NCBI RefSeq assembly: GCF_000336755.1
Contig: NZ_AOLK01000015.1
Coordinates: 405,509 to 469,508 of the forward strand
Reading direction: 5' to 3'
DNA: 64,000 bases
Source of the DNA: Haloferax elongans ATCC BAA-1513
GTDB lineage: Archaea; Halobacteriota; Halobacteria; Halobacteriales; Haloferacaceae
The translations under genes were made by a program, and so were the position numbers. The notes under the pieces are model-generated. The model had not been told where the DNA came from and searched no databases. It saw only the letters and a list, made by a program, of their open reading frames with translations. Every line of letters begins with the position of its first letter. The stretch's first letter is position 1. This document shows positions 48,910-58,119 of this stretch, piece by piece.

Positions 48910-49275
48910 ATGACGAACGACGCCGACCCCGACGCCGCGGAGGCAGTTTCCTTCTCCGTGACCGTCGAAAACGGGTGGACGACTATCGTGATGGAGGGCG
49001 ACAAGGACACCGCGGTCATCGTCCGCTCGGAGTCGGGCGAGCGAATCTATCTCCCACCAGAAGGCTTCGACACCGACGCGTCCGGCGATAGCCCGTACCA
49101 GCGCTCCGACAGCGCCTACCAGTCGGCTGACTCGCCGTACCAGTCAGTCCAGACCGACGATTCACCGTATCAGTCAGCCCGCGGGACGATGCCCCGAGAA
49201 GGGATGGTACCGACGCGAGACGGCTACCGAATCCGGCACCCGGAACCGGTGACAGACCTGCGATTGCTGCGGTAG
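48910..49275 (+). CDS. Acidic protein with SPYQ tandem repeats
   Basis: This 121-residue protein has an N-terminal immunoglobulin-like or beta-sandwich part (VSFSVTVENGWTTIVMEGDKDTAVIVRSESGERIYLPPE), then residues 60-90 with four copies of [DS]-S-[PA]-Y-Q-[RS] (DSPYQR, DSAYQS, DSPYQS, DSPYQS), and a basic tail RDGYRIRHPEPVTDLRLLR. The family is unknown to me. The ATG at 48910 follows a TATA-like CACTAAGTG at 48880-48888. Divergence from rpa1 within 116 nt makes a link with ssDNA metabolism worth testing but not established. Confidence 0.6.
   Translation: MTNDADPDAAEAVSFSVTVENGWTTIVMEGDKDTAVIVRSESGERIYLPPEGFDTDASGDSPYQRSDSAYQSADSPYQSVQTDDSPYQSARGTMPREGMVPTRDGYRIRHPEPVTDLRLLR
49087..49179 (+). 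repeat. Four coding repeats of SPYQ
   Basis: The units are 6-residue blocks centred on S-P-Y-Q, separated by 2-5 residues. Codon differences (CCGTACCAG, GCCTACCAG, CCGTATCAG) show the duplication is old or selected at the protein level. Confidence 0.7.
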
Positions 49276-49283
49276 TCCGGTCC

Positions 49284-50342
49284 CTATTCTTCGTCGTCTA
49301 ACACGTCGTGGTAGTATTCGACCGTCTCGTCGACGACGCGGTCCCACGTGTACGGTTCGTATTCGGGTTCACCCTCCAGTGAGAGGCCGTACTCGATACC
49401 GTCGGCGATAGAGTGCGAGTCGGGTTCGACTTCGATGACGCAGTCGTCGGGAAGGACCTCCGCGGCACCGCTTTCGGTGGCGACGACGCGCGTCCCGACC
49501 GAGAGGGCTTCGACGATTGTGATGCCGAACGGCTCCGACAGCGACGGCGAGACGAACAGGTCGGCGGCGGCGTAGTAGTCGCCGAGTGCGTCTTCGGGGA
49601 CGTACCCTGCCCACTCGATTCGGTCTCCGACGCCGAGCAGTTCGGCGAATCGCTTGAGTTGGTCGGTGAGGTGTCCCGACCCACCCATGACGAGCGTCAC
49701 GTCGTCGCGGTCGAGTTTTTCCAGCGCGTAGACGAGATGTGAGATTCCCTTCTGGTCTGTGTGCCGCCCGACGAAAAAGAGCATCTTCCCGTCGATACCG
49801 AGTTCGGATTTGATGTCGCGGCCGGTCGTCTCACACTCCGAGAAGCCGTTGTAGATGACGTGGCAGTCGCCGCCGTACTCCTCTTTGACCTTTCCAGCGA
49901 GGAGCTTGCTCACCGCGATGAGATGGTCGCATCGCTCGACGACGCGGCGCTCGGTTTCGACCTCTCGCTGCGGCGGGTCGATGTTGCGGTCCGACGACAG
50001 CGAGTGGAACGTCGAGACCCACGTCACGTCCTCGTTGTTCGACTTCGCGCGCGACCCGGGACCGTAGCCGAACCAGTCGTGGGTGTGGACGATATCGGCG
50101 TCTTCGGCTCGCTCGGCGAACGTCGACCCTAACCGGCCGATGCGCGTGATGATGTCGCCGTCGCCTGTCGGGACTCCGATGATGCCCTCACGCTCCGGGG
50201 CGTACTCGGCAGGCAACACGAGTTCGATTTCGACGTCGTCGCGGTCTTCGAGACGTTCGAACATTTCGCCGACATGTGTGTCGAGGCCGCCGCTGACGTT
50301 CGGCGGGAACCCCCACCCCAGCATGAGGACCTTCGGAACCAT
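49284..50342 (-). CDS. Glycosyltransferase family 4
   Basis: This 352-residue protein has the GT-B fold of GT4: KVLMLGWGFPPNVSGGLDTH at the N-terminus, HTHDWFGYGPGSRAK, LIAVSKLLAGKV, ADLFVSPSLSEPFGITIVEAL with the E-x7-E motif (E..PFGITIVE) binding the nucleotide sugar, and the C-terminal TRVVATESGAAEVL. Nucleotide-sugar donor and acceptor are unknown; glycogen-synthase-like and cell-surface roles are possible. The ATG at 50342 agrees with a TATA box (AATTAAATAG, minus strand 50369-50378). Confidence 0.88.
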   Translation of the reverse strand: MVPKVLMLGWGFPPNVSGGLDTHVGEMFERLEDRDDVEIELVLPAEYAPEREGIIGVPTGDGDIITRIGRLGSTFAERAEDADIVHTHDWFGYGPGSRAKSNNEDVTWVSTFHSLSSDRNIDPPQREVETERRVVERCDHLIAVSKLLAGKVKEEYGGDCHVIYNGFSECETTGRDIKSELGIDGKMLFFVGRHTDQKGISHLVYALEKLDRDDVTLVMGGSGHLTDQLKRFAELLGVGDRIEWAGYVPEDALGDYYAAADLFVSPSLSEPFGITIVEALSVGTRVVATESGAAEVLPDDCVIEVEPDSHSIADGIEYGLSLEGEPEYEPYTWDRVVDETVEYYHDVLDDEE

Positions 50343-50368
50343 TGATGGCACAAGGTAGCACGGTGGCC

Positions 50369-50378
50369 TATTTAATTC
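50369..50378 (-). promoter_or_regulatory. TATA box of the GT4 gene
   Basis: AATTAAATAG on the minus strand lies 26 nt before the ATG at 50342. The divergent reductase gene begins at 50436. Confidence 0.6.
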
Positions 50379-50435
50379 CTCTCCGGCAAACTCGGTCACC
50401 GAAAGGGGTTTTCGACGCCCGCGCGACTCGCGAGT

Positions 50436-51095
50436 ATGCACGTCCACGTGAACGCCGCCACGAGCGTCGACGGAAAGCTCTCTTCTCGGCGACGCGAACA
50501 GGTCATGATTAGCGGCGACGACGACTTCGAGCGCGTGGACAGGATACGCGCGGCGTCCGACGCGGTCCTCGTGGGTGTCGGGACGGTTCTCGCCGACGAC
50601 CCGCACCTCACACTCGACGCCGAGGAACTCGTCGCTGAGCGCGCCGAGAACGGAGACAGTGCTCACCCAGCACGAGTCGTCGCCGACTCGCGCGCCAGAA
50701 CGCCGACTGACGCACGCATTTTGGACGACGCAGCGACGACGTACCTCCTTATCTCCGAGGACGCACCAGAGGCCCGCCGTCGGGAACTCGAAGCCGCGGG
50801 CGCGACGCTCGTCGTCGCCGGGGCTGAACGAGTCTCGTTTCCGGCCGCGTTCGAGGCTCTCGAAGACGTAGGCGTCGAGCGATTGATGGTCGAAGGCGGC
50901 GGCGAGGTCATCTTCTCACTGTTCGACGACGACCTCGTGGACGAACTCACGCTCTACGTCGGGTCGATGGTTATCGGCGGTCGCGACGCGCCCACACTCG
51001 CAGACGGCGACGGATTCGTGTCCGACTTTCCCCGACTCTCGCTTCGAGACGTGGAGCGCGTCGACGACGGGGTACTGTTGACGTACGACTGCTGA
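50436..51095 (+). CDS. arfC: RibD/RIB7-like 2,5-diamino-6-ribosylamino-pyrimidinone phosphate reductase
   Basis: This 219-residue RibD C-terminal-domain protein has HVHVNAATSVDGKLSSRRREQ, ASDAVLVGVGTVLADDP, ARVVADSRARTPTDARIL, and RLMVEGGGEVIFSLFDDDLVDELTLYV, the NADPH-binding and active-site stretches. It is a reductase without the deaminase domain, so it reduces the ribose of the riboflavin/F420 precursor, as expected for the archaeal order of steps. The T-rich GGGGTTTTCG about 25-30 nt upstream may be the promoter. Confidence 0.88.
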   Translation: MHVHVNAATSVDGKLSSRRREQVMISGDDDFERVDRIRAASDAVLVGVGTVLADDPHLTLDAEELVAERAENGDSAHPARVVADSRARTPTDARILDDAATTYLLISEDAPEARRRELEAAGATLVVAGAERVSFPAAFEALEDVGVERLMVEGGGEVIFSLFDDDLVDELTLYVGSMVIGGRDAPTLADGDGFVSDFPRLSLRDVERVDDGVLLTYDC

Positions 51096-51207
51096 GTGGC
51101 AGTCGCTCGTTAGAACGGCCCACTCGTCAGAAATTCGACTTCTGCGGTCGTGCATTCCGGCGCAGACGGGCGCAACCGGTAAGAGTGTCGCGCGAATATG
51201 AATCTGC

Positions 51208-51543
51208 ATGAGTACACCCGAAGCAACCGGCTCACCTATTCACGTCGAGAGTGCGGACCACCTCGACGAACTCCTCGCCGACCACGATATCGTCCTCGTG
51301 GACTACCACGCCGAGTGGTGCGGGCCGTGCAAGATGCTCGAACCGACGGTCAAGGAGATTGCCGAGGAGACCGACGCGGTCGTCGCTAAGGTCGACATCG
51401 ACGAACTCCAGGCACTCGCCCGCGACAAGCAGATTCGTAGCGTTCCGACCCTCCAGTTCTACCACGACGGCGAGCAGGTAAAGCAGGTCATCGGCGTCCA
51501 GAGTAAAGAGGACCTCGTCGAAATCATCGAGCAACTCGCATAG
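51208..51543 (+). CDS. trxA: Thioredoxin
   Basis: This 111-residue redox protein has the active site WCGPC (W37-C38-G-P-C41) in VDYHAEWCGPCKMLEP, cis-Pro in RSVPTLQFY, and the final helix SKEDLVEIIEQLA. The active-site Lys is present after the CGPC. It reduces disulfides with NADPH-dependent reductase as electron source. Monocistronic. Confidence 0.95.
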   Translation: MSTPEATGSPIHVESADHLDELLADHDIVLVDYHAEWCGPCKMLEPTVKEIAEETDAVVAKVDIDELQALARDKQIRSVPTLQFYHDGEQVKQVIGVQSKEDLVEIIEQLA

Positions 51544-51645
51544 GCTCGGACGGCCGTACTCACTCGAATTCGTGTTTTACTCCGTCACTCGCGTAGCGAA
51601 CGCTCTCCTCGCGGCGGCGAGAACGTGCCTCTCAGAAACTCGCGT

Positions 51646-51960
51646 TCAGAACGGTACGTCGGAGATGTCGGGGTCGACTCCGGAACCCTGCCCGTCGTCG
51701 TAGGAGCCACCAGTCGTGGCGTGGACTGCGTCGATTTCGTCGAACTCGGCGACCATCCGGGACTTCAGCGCCTGAATCGTCATCGGCGAGATACCGCAGC
51801 CAGAACACGCGCCGGTGAGCGAAATCCACACTTCGCCCGTCTCTTCGTCGATAGCGTCGATGCCAGCACTGCCGCCGTGCATCTGAATCTGAGGGAAGTT
51901 GCGGCGCATGAACAACTCGATGCGCTCTTCGAGTGACTTCTCGGAGGCTTGGGAACTCAT
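51646..51960 (-). CDS. NifU C-terminal-domain iron-sulfur scaffold protein
   Basis: This 104-residue protein is a NifU-like domain: LEERIELFMRRNFPQIQMHGGSAGI, and CSGC (Cys52, Cys55) in LTGACSGCGISPMTIQAL. Such proteins bind an iron-sulfur cluster for transfer. The ATG at 51960 is favoured because a second ATG at 51987 lies within the promoter sequence. It is next to thioredoxin but convergent with it. Confidence 0.87.
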   Translation of the reverse strand: MSSQASEKSLEERIELFMRRNFPQIQMHGGSAGIDAIDEETGEVWISLTGACSGCGISPMTIQALKSRMVAEFDEIDAVHATTGGSYDDGQGSGVDPDISDVPF

Positions 51961-52055
51961 GCCAGAATGTGGGTAGTCGGCGGGCATAACGGTTTCTTCG
52001 TCGGAAAATCGACGAATACCCAGTGCGACCGCCGTCGTTCGACAGGCGGCGAGGG

Positions 52056-52063
52056 CTTTTTAC
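52056..52063 (+). promoter_or_regulatory. TATA-like element of the SBDS gene
   Basis: CTTTTTAC lies 22 nt before the ATG at 52086, giving a leaderless transcript and excluding the longer frame from 52023. Confidence 0.55.
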
Positions 52064-52085
52064 CTCGGAGAGTGAATCGCCGTCT

Positions 52086-52802
52086 ATGATTTCACTCGAC
52101 GAAGCAGTCACTGCCCGCTTGGAATCACACGGCGCACGCTTCGAGGTCCTCATCGACCCCGACGCGGCACTGGCAATCAAGCGCGGCGAGTTCGACGGCG
52201 ACCTAGAGGACGTCATCGCCGCCGAAGACGTGTTCGAAGACGCGTCTCGCGGCGACCGTCCCGCAGAGAACGATCTCGAAGAGGTCTTCGGGACGACAGA
52301 CCCGCTGACCATTATCCCCGAGGTCGTCAAGAAAGGTGAGATTCAGATTACCGCCGAGCAGCGCCGCGAGATGCAAGAACAGAAGCGTCGGTCGCTCATC
52401 AACCGCATCGCGCGGAACGCGGTCAACCCGCAGATGAACGACACGCCGCACCCACCAGAGCGAATCGAGCGAGCGCTCGAAGAGGCCGGGTTCACCATCG
52501 ACCCGATGGAACCGGTCGAATCGCAGGTCGACGACGCGCTCGACGCGCTCCGTCCCGTCCTTCCCATCAAGTTCGCCGAAGTCACTGTCGCCGTCCAACT
52601 GCCCGCCGAATACGCCGGGAGCGGACAGGCGCAGATTCGAAGCTACGGCGACCTCGAACGCGAAGAGTGGCAAAGCGACGGCTCGTGGGTCGGCGTCATC
52701 ACCTTCCCGGCGGGGATGCAGAACGACTTCTACGACAAGGTCAACAACATCACAAGCGGGACCGCCGAGACGCGTATCGTCAAAGACGAAGACGACCTGT
52801 AA
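52086..52802 (+). CDS. sbds: SBDS family ribosome maturation protein
   Basis: This 238-residue protein has the three SBDS domains: the N-terminal FYSH domain ([37 protein letters not shown] with the [11 protein letters not shown] loop), a middle helical domain ([39 protein letters not shown]), and the C-terminal ferredoxin-like domain ([33 protein letters not shown]). It releases eIF6 from the 50S subunit. Length is that of archaeal SBDS. Confidence 0.93.
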   Translation: MISLDEAVTARLESHGARFEVLIDPDAALAIKRGEFDGDLEDVIAAEDVFEDASRGDRPAENDLEEVFGTTDPLTIIPEVVKKGEIQITAEQRREMQEQKRRSLINRIARNAVNPQMNDTPHPPERIERALEEAGFTIDPMEPVESQVDDALDALRPVLPIKFAEVTVAVQLPAEYAGSGQAQIRSYGDLEREEWQSDGSWVGVITFPAGMQNDFYDKVNNITSGTAETRIVKDEDDL

Positions 52803-52868
52803 CGACCGAGACGCGACTCAGCGTCGGCTCTGACCGAGCGAAAATCAGCCGCGAAAACCGGCCGCGAA

Positions 52869-53198
52869 TTACCCTTTCTTGAAGCCGACGAGGAAGCCGC
52901 CGGAGAAGCCAGCCGAGATGGAGAGCGTCGAGAGGATGGTCGAAATCCAGTCCGGTGGTGCGCCGGTCGCGGCGTCCTGCGTCGCGCTCACGAGGCCGCC
53001 GGTGAGACGCTCCCAGTCGACGGTGATGATGCCCCGCGATTCGAGGAATTTGAACACAGCGAGTTCGAGGCCGACGATGACGGCGATGAGCTTTGCCACC
53101 TTCTTGGCGGCGAAGCCGATGATGCCGCCGACGACGGCCCCGCTTCCGAATTCGAGACCGAGTTGTTGTGGGTCGATGCTCAGTTGCAAGGGGTCCAT
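52869..53198 (-). CDS. FUN14 family membrane protein
   Basis: This 109-residue protein has GLEFGSGAVVGGIIGFAAKKVAKLIAVIVGLELAVFKFLESRGIITVDWERL, typical of FUN14 (Gx3GxxxGxxxKK then GxxxxxxxxL and WxR), and SISAGFSGGFLVGFKKG at the end. Two or three transmembrane helices. In mitochondria FUNDC1 works in mitophagy; archaeal function unknown. The ATG at 53198 agrees with a strong TATA box (CACTTATATG, minus strand 53220-53229). Confidence 0.85.
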   Translation of the reverse strand: MDPLQLSIDPQQLGLEFGSGAVVGGIIGFAAKKVAKLIAVIVGLELAVFKFLESRGIITVDWERLTGGLVSATQDAATGAPPDWISTILSTLSISAGFSGGFLVGFKKG

Positions 53199-53219
53199 AC
53201 GCCGAACATCCTGCGCGTT

Positions 53220-53229
53220 CATATAAGTG
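53220..53229 (-). promoter_or_regulatory. TATA box of the FUN14-family gene
   Basis: CACTTATATG on the minus strand lies 21-31 nt before the ATG at 53198 and overlaps the alternative start at 53222, which is therefore rejected. Confidence 0.6.
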
Positions 53230-53464
53230 ATTTGTGGGGCGGATTCCTCGCAGGGGGACTCACGACGTTCGCGAAAGCGACGATGACTGTCACTCTGTGG
53301 GCGATAACCTACAAGACTCGGCCCGTGGTATCACTCGTATGGACGTGGAGGTGACGAGCACCCATCTCGTCGTATGAGTCTGCCCGAGGGGGGCTTAAGT
53401 GCCTCCGCCGGCTAGGGTACACCGACACAGTGCAGGCGAGATACCAGACGAACGGGGGACGGCG

Positions 53465-54760
53465 ATGACTCGCGTCGTCGTCGCGAAGCGCGTCGACAGG
53501 GGAGACGCCGACCTCTCCGAGATAACCGACCTCGCGCGAGCGGCTGGCTACGACGTCGTCGCGAGTCTCACGCAAACTCGTGACGAAGACCCCGCGTTCC
53601 ACTTCGGTGAAGGGAAGGCCGAGGAGTTAGCGTCGCTCGTCGCTCGCGAGGACGCCGGGGCGGTCATCATCGACAACCGACTGGGCCCGTACCAGACGTA
53701 CAACATCGCCCAGAAACTGCCGACCGACACCGAGGTCGTCGACCGCTTTACGCTCATCCTCGAAATCTTCGGACAGCGAGCGAGTACGCGCAAGGCACAG
53801 TTGCAGGTCGAGTTGGCCGAGTTGCGCTACGAACTGCCGCGTGCCGAGGCGAAGGCGTCGCTGGCGAAGCGCGACGAACGCCCCGGATTCATGGGGCTCG
53901 GCGAGTACGACGAGAGCCGCGAACGCGACATCAAAGCGCAGATTTCGCGCATCAAGAACGAACTCGACTCTATCGCCGAGAAAGAAGAGACGCGGCGCGA
54001 ACAGCGCCGGGAATCGGGCTTCGACCTCGTGGCGCTCGCGGGCTACACGAACGCCGGGAAGTCGACGCTCATGCAGCGTCTCGCGGCGGACCTCGAAGTC
54101 GGGGAGAACGACGACCTCCATCCCGACCTCGACCCGACCGCCGAGTCACAGGACAAACTGTTTACGACGCTCGGCACGACGACGCGCCGGGCCGAAACAG
54201 GCAAGCGAGACGTCCTTCTGACCGACACTGTCGGATTCATCTCTGACTTGCCACACTGGCTCGTCGAGTCGTTCAAGTCGACGCTCGATTCGGTCTACCG
54301 TGCCGACCTCGTGCTCTTGGTCGTGGACGCGTCGGAATCGCTCGAAGCGATGCGGGAGAAACTCGTCACGAGCCACGACACGCTCTACGAGCGCAACGAG
54401 GCTCCTATCGTGACCGTGTTCAACAAGGTGGACAAGGTCGACGACGAGGAACTCGAAGAAAAGCGTGCGGCGCTGTCGGCGCTCGCGCCGAACCCGGTGC
54501 CCGTCTCGGGACTCACCGGAGAGAACATCGAGGAGTTGACCGAGCGCGTCGAGCGCGCCCTGCCCGCATGGGAACAGGAACGACTCTTGCTTCCGATGGC
54601 GGACGACACGATGAGCCTCGTCTCGTGGCTCTACGACCACGCACACGTCGAAAGCGAGGAGTACGAAGGCGAGCAAGTGCTCGTCGAGTTCGAGGCCCGC
54701 CCCGAAATCGTCGAGAAGGCGCGGGCGAAGGCCTCATCGCTGTCTGCTGCGCCGAACTAG
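53465..54760 (+). CDS. hflX: GTPase HflX
   Basis: This 431-residue TRAFAC GTPase has the HflX domain (FHFGEGKAEELASLV, GAVIIDNRLGPYQTYNIAQKLPTDTEVVDRFTLILEIFGQRAST, a coiled coil with ELPRAEAKASLAKRDE..ISRIKNELDSI), then the G domain: G1 ALAGYTNAGKSTLMQ, G2/G3 LLTDTVGFISDLPHWL, G4 TVFNKVDKVD, G5 VSGLTGEN, and a C-terminal extension. It binds the 50S ribosome in bacteria and dissociates stalled ribosomes. Start 53465 gives MTRVVVAKR. Confidence 0.92.
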   Translation: MTRVVVAKRVDRGDADLSEITDLARAAGYDVVASLTQTRDEDPAFHFGEGKAEELASLVAREDAGAVIIDNRLGPYQTYNIAQKLPTDTEVVDRFTLILEIFGQRASTRKAQLQVELAELRYELPRAEAKASLAKRDERPGFMGLGEYDESRERDIKAQISRIKNELDSIAEKEETRREQRRESGFDLVALAGYTNAGKSTLMQRLAADLEVGENDDLHPDLDPTAESQDKLFTTLGTTTRRAETGKRDVLLTDTVGFISDLPHWLVESFKSTLDSVYRADLVLLVVDASESLEAMREKLVTSHDTLYERNEAPIVTVFNKVDKVDDEELEEKRAALSALAPNPVPVSGLTGENIEELTERVERALPAWEQERLLLPMADDTMSLVSWLYDHAHVESEEYEGEQVLVEFEARPEIVEKARAKASSLSAAPN

Positions 54761-54773
54761 CGATACCGAGTCT

Positions 54774-54788
54774 GATTTTCAAAAAAGG
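54774..54788. terminator. Oligo-T/oligo-A pair between hflX and the surface-protein gene
   Basis: ATTTTCAAAAAAGG lies in the 90-nt convergent gap. On the minus strand it reads TTTTTT, suited to termination of the surface-protein transcript; the plus-strand TTTT could serve hflX. Confidence 0.35.
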
Positions 54789-54849
54789 CCGTCGAGAGAT
54801 TGCTTCTTGCTCGACCGAGACGGTTGGTGTCGACCGCGACGGTAGGTGG

Positions 54850-57800
54850 TTAGTCGCGCCAGACGCGCGCAGCCACCAGTGCGAGTGCGGCCAGTGCGAC
54901 AGTCACCCCGAATCCGGGTGCGTCACTCTGGGTCGTCGAGGCCGCCGTCGTCGGCTGTTGCGTCTCGGTGGCGGTCGTCGCGTCCGAAGACGTGGTCGTC
55001 TCAGTCTGTTCCGCCGCGTCTTCGCTCGACTCGGTCGTCGTCTCGTCGCCAGCGTCTGCCGACTGGGCCGAGATGGCGAACACGGAGAACCCCGGCGTCA
55101 CGGCAGCGTAGCGGTCACCGCCGAGGTGGGTCGTCTCCAGCGTTTGCCACTCGCCGTCGTGGTAGCGAGACAGCGTCACGTCTGACGGGTCGGTCCCGGA
55201 CTGTTCGAGTCTCTTCGACGGAACCGTGAACGTGATTGTCGCGTCCTCGATGTCGTCGTCGGTCGTTCCAGAGAGGTCGATTTGCAGGTAGCCGACCACC
55301 TCCGAACTCGACTCGCCATCGTCCGACTCGGTCCCCGTGAATTCAGGCGTTCCGTCAGGTGCCTCGTCAGCGGAACTGACCGAGACGCCCATCTCCGGGG
55401 CCTCCGACGAGAGGTTGAGGTCGAGTTGCGAGACCGACGGTCGCGTGTCGTTCGACGCGTCTTCGGTCGTGTTCGTGGTCGTCGCGTTCGCGGACGTCTC
55501 GTTCGTCGCCGACTCGTTCGTGGTCGTGCCGTTCGTAGTCGTCTCGTTGCTGGACACGTTCGACGCGTCGTTCAGGCGGTCGAGGTCGATGCTCACCGTC
55601 TCGTCCGGGGAGGCGTTGGTGAGCGTCACCGTCGTCTCCTCGTCGGTGGTCGAGGCGGTTGCGGTTTCCGCGCCCGAGACGGACGTACTTGCGTCGACTT
55701 CGGTGGTCGAACTCGTGTCGTCAGTCTCGTCGCTGGTGGTCGTTGTGGTGTCTGCGTCGTCGTCGTCATCATCGTCATCACCGTCGTCGCTCGTGGAAGA
55801 CGACGGGCTCGAACCGGACGAGGGCGACGACCCCGAAGACGACGGGGAATCGCCCGACTCGGAGTCGCTTCCGGAGTCCGGCGCTAAGTTGACCTGTCCT
55901 GCAGAGTAGTGGATGTCGAAGCCGACGTCGATACTGCCGTCGGAGTTCGACTGGGCGTTGACCGACTTGTTCTCACCCTCGTAATCTGCAGAGAGGTCGG
56001 ACGGCGACGACACGCCCCATTGGTTGAGCAGCGCCGACGGGAGCGTCGCTTCGAACCGTCCTGTGTTGTTGTCGCCAGTGATGGTCTTGTGCGGCCCGGC
56101 GACTTCGACTTCGAGCTGTCCGGCCGTATCGTTGTATCTGGGCGGCGTGAACGCCTGTGCGTCGGTGGCGACGACAAGCCCCGACATGTTCGGATTGAAC
56201 GTCTGGACGCTGTCGTTCGAGACGAACGCGAGCGAGAACATCGGCTTGAACGCCGCAGTCGCCTTGTCTTCGTTCGACGGGAGCGTCTCCCAATCACTCA
56301 CACCGGTCGCGTTACTGGTGTACTGCGACTCGATTGGGTTCGCCGTGACGTTCACCTCGTAGTAGGAGGACTTGTTCGTCACGTTCATCGAGACGTTCTG
56401 TGCCGTCGCGATGAGGACGCCGGGCTCGTAGGAGTGGTTGACGTGGAGCGTCACCTTGACTCTCGATTCGTTCGTGAGGCCGGTCCCAGAGAGGTTCTGC
56501 GACCACGTCTTCTGGTAGTCGTTGAGGTCGAACTGAAGGAGTCCGCCCTGCCCCGACGGTGGGGCGACAGACGACTCGACGACGGTCGTGTTCGTCGGAC
56601 CGGAGACGACGCTCCATCCCTGGACGGTCGCGAGGTCCTCGACACTGACCGTGACGGGCGTCTCGTTGCCGGCGCTGAGTTGGTACGACCCGGACGTGTA
56701 CGAACTGGAATACGACACCATGACGCTCACGGTGCGCTCGCTGTTCGGTTGGACTTCGAACGTGCTGCTGTTGAGCGCCTCGTAGCCGCCCGCTTGCGGG
56801 TACACGTGAACCGTGTAGTTCTGTGCGGTCCCGCCGGTGTTGTTCAGCGTGACGTTCACCGGGTACGACCGGCCTTTGAACAGCGGGTCGTCGTCGACGG
56901 TGTACGATTCGAGCGTGACGTCGTTCGTCACGTTCACCGAGAAGCGGTCCTTCGCGACGGGGTTGAGCGACGCCCACTGCATCGAGTCGTCGATGACTGC
57001 CGCGCGGACGCGGAAGTCGCCTGCTGCCGTCTTCGCGGGCAGCGTGAAGGTCGCAGAGCCGTCGAGCGTGCTCAGCGAATTGTTGTGGTCGATGACGCCG
57101 TTCGGACCACGGAGCGTGAGGTTCGCGTTGTCCTTCGTGACCGAGCCCGTGACGTTGTACTGGACAGTCACGTCCACCGTCGAACCGGCCGTCGTCGACT
57201 GGTCCGAGACGGTGACACTCGGCGATGAGGAACCGGAGCCACCGCCGCCAGAGCTGTTGACTTGCACGCTGGTCGTCGTCTCGTTGTTGAGCGTGAGTTG
57301 CCGCGTCGTGCCCGCAGCGGACGCTCCGTAGGCGACCGAGATATTGACGGTGGTCGACGCACCACCCAAAAGCGTCTCGGTCGTACTGTTCATCGGCGTC
57401 GAGTTACCCTGCTCTCCGTAGACGCGCGCGTCGAAGTCCTCGGAGACACCGCCAGTGTTGTTCAGCGTGGCGTTGACCCAGAACGTCTCACCGGCGTCGA
57501 CCGCCGTCTCGGAGACGCTGTACGACTCGATTGTGACGTTGCCCCCGGAGTCGACGACGAACGTCTGCGAGACGAGTCCCTCCATCGAAGAACTGTTGTA
57601 CGTCGTCGCGATGAGCCGCTTTGCCCCCGTGTTGAGCGTCCCATCAGTGATAGACATCGTCGTCGAATCGACGAGCGGCGGGCTACTGGAGTTCGACACC
57701 AGCGTCCCTCCCGTAGCCGGGTCGACGACGCTGACGACCAAGTCTGATTGGTCGACAGCCCCCGTCAGATTGTATGCGACCCCGATATCGGTCGATTGCC

Positions 57801-57960
57801 CCGGCGTGATTGTCGTCTGTGCTTGTGCTCTGATTTCGGGCGACGACGCCGGTGCCGTCAGCCCGGCGGCGGCCGTCACCATCGCCCCGAGTGGAACGAC
57901 TGACGTAACGACTACGAGCGCCACCACTAATGTCAGAATTTTATCCCTGTCCCCTGCCAT
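54850..57960 (-). CDS. Large PGF-CTERM surface protein with PGF-pre-PGF domain
   Basis: This 1036-residue protein begins with a signal peptide (DKILTLVVALVVVTSVVPLGAMVTAAAG) and ends with APGFGVTVALAALALVAARVWRD: a PGF motif, a transmembrane helix and a basic tail, the sorting signal processed by archaeosortase A with attachment to archaeal lipid. Between lie two or more CARDB-like beta-sandwich segments (VNATLNNTGGVSEDF and VNVTLNNTGGTAQNY, at about 165 and 370), many N-glycosylation sequons, an acidic stretch (DDGDDDDDDDDADTTTTTS), Thr/Ser-rich stalks, and a PGF-pre-PGF domain (LQIDLSGTTDDDIEDATITFTVPSKRLEQSGTDPSDVTL). It is an anchored, glycosylated surface protein; ligand unknown. Confidence 0.92.
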   Translation of the reverse strand: MAGDRDKILTLVVALVVVTSVVPLGAMVTAAAGLTAPASSPEIRAQAQTTITPGQSTDIGVAYNLTGAVDQSDLVVSVVDPATGGTLVSNSSSPPLVDSTTMSITDGTLNTGAKRLIATTYNSSSMEGLVSQTFVVDSGGNVTIESYSVSETAVDAGETFWVNATLNNTGGVSEDFDARVYGEQGNSTPMNSTTETLLGGASTTVNISVAYGASAAGTTRQLTLNNETTTSVQVNSSGGGGSGSSSPSVTVSDQSTTAGSTVDVTVQYNVTGSVTKDNANLTLRGPNGVIDHNNSLSTLDGSATFTLPAKTAAGDFRVRAAVIDDSMQWASLNPVAKDRFSVNVTNDVTLESYTVDDDPLFKGRSYPVNVTLNNTGGTAQNYTVHVYPQAGGYEALNSSTFEVQPNSERTVSVMVSYSSSYTSGSYQLSAGNETPVTVSVEDLATVQGWSVVSGPTNTTVVESSVAPPSGQGGLLQFDLNDYQKTWSQNLSGTGLTNESRVKVTLHVNHSYEPGVLIATAQNVSMNVTNKSSYYEVNVTANPIESQYTSNATGVSDWETLPSNEDKATAAFKPMFSLAFVSNDSVQTFNPNMSGLVVATDAQAFTPPRYNDTAGQLEVEVAGPHKTITGDNNTGRFEATLPSALLNQWGVSSPSDLSADYEGENKSVNAQSNSDGSIDVGFDIHYSAGQVNLAPDSGSDSESGDSPSSSGSSPSSGSSPSSSTSDDGDDDDDDDDADTTTTTSDETDDTSSTTEVDASTSVSGAETATASTTDEETTVTLTNASPDETVSIDLDRLNDASNVSSNETTTNGTTTNESATNETSANATTTNTTEDASNDTRPSVSQLDLNLSSEAPEMGVSVSSADEAPDGTPEFTGTESDDGESSSEVVGYLQIDLSGTTDDDIEDATITFTVPSKRLEQSGTDPSDVTLSRYHDGEWQTLETTHLGGDRYAAVTPGFSVFAISAQSADAGDETTTESSEDAAEQTETTTSSDATTATETQQPTTAASTTQSDAPGFGVTVALAALALVAARVWRD

Positions 57961-57980
57961 GCGAACGAGTAGCTAGACTA

Positions 57981-57990
57981 AATTGATAAA
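57981..57990 (-). promoter_or_regulatory. TATA box of the surface-protein gene
   Basis: TTTATCAATT on the minus strand lies 21-30 nt before the ATG at 57960, giving a leaderless mRNA. Confidence 0.6.
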
Positions 57991-58119
57991 ACTGACTTCA
58001 ACAGAGTCAGAATTGATATCGGGAGAGCGGCCGAGAGAACGATTACGGGCAGTTAGCGCAGTCGTATGCTGTTGTATTCAAAGAAAATAATATCTCCGAG
58101 ACTCAGAGAGTGCGACTGG

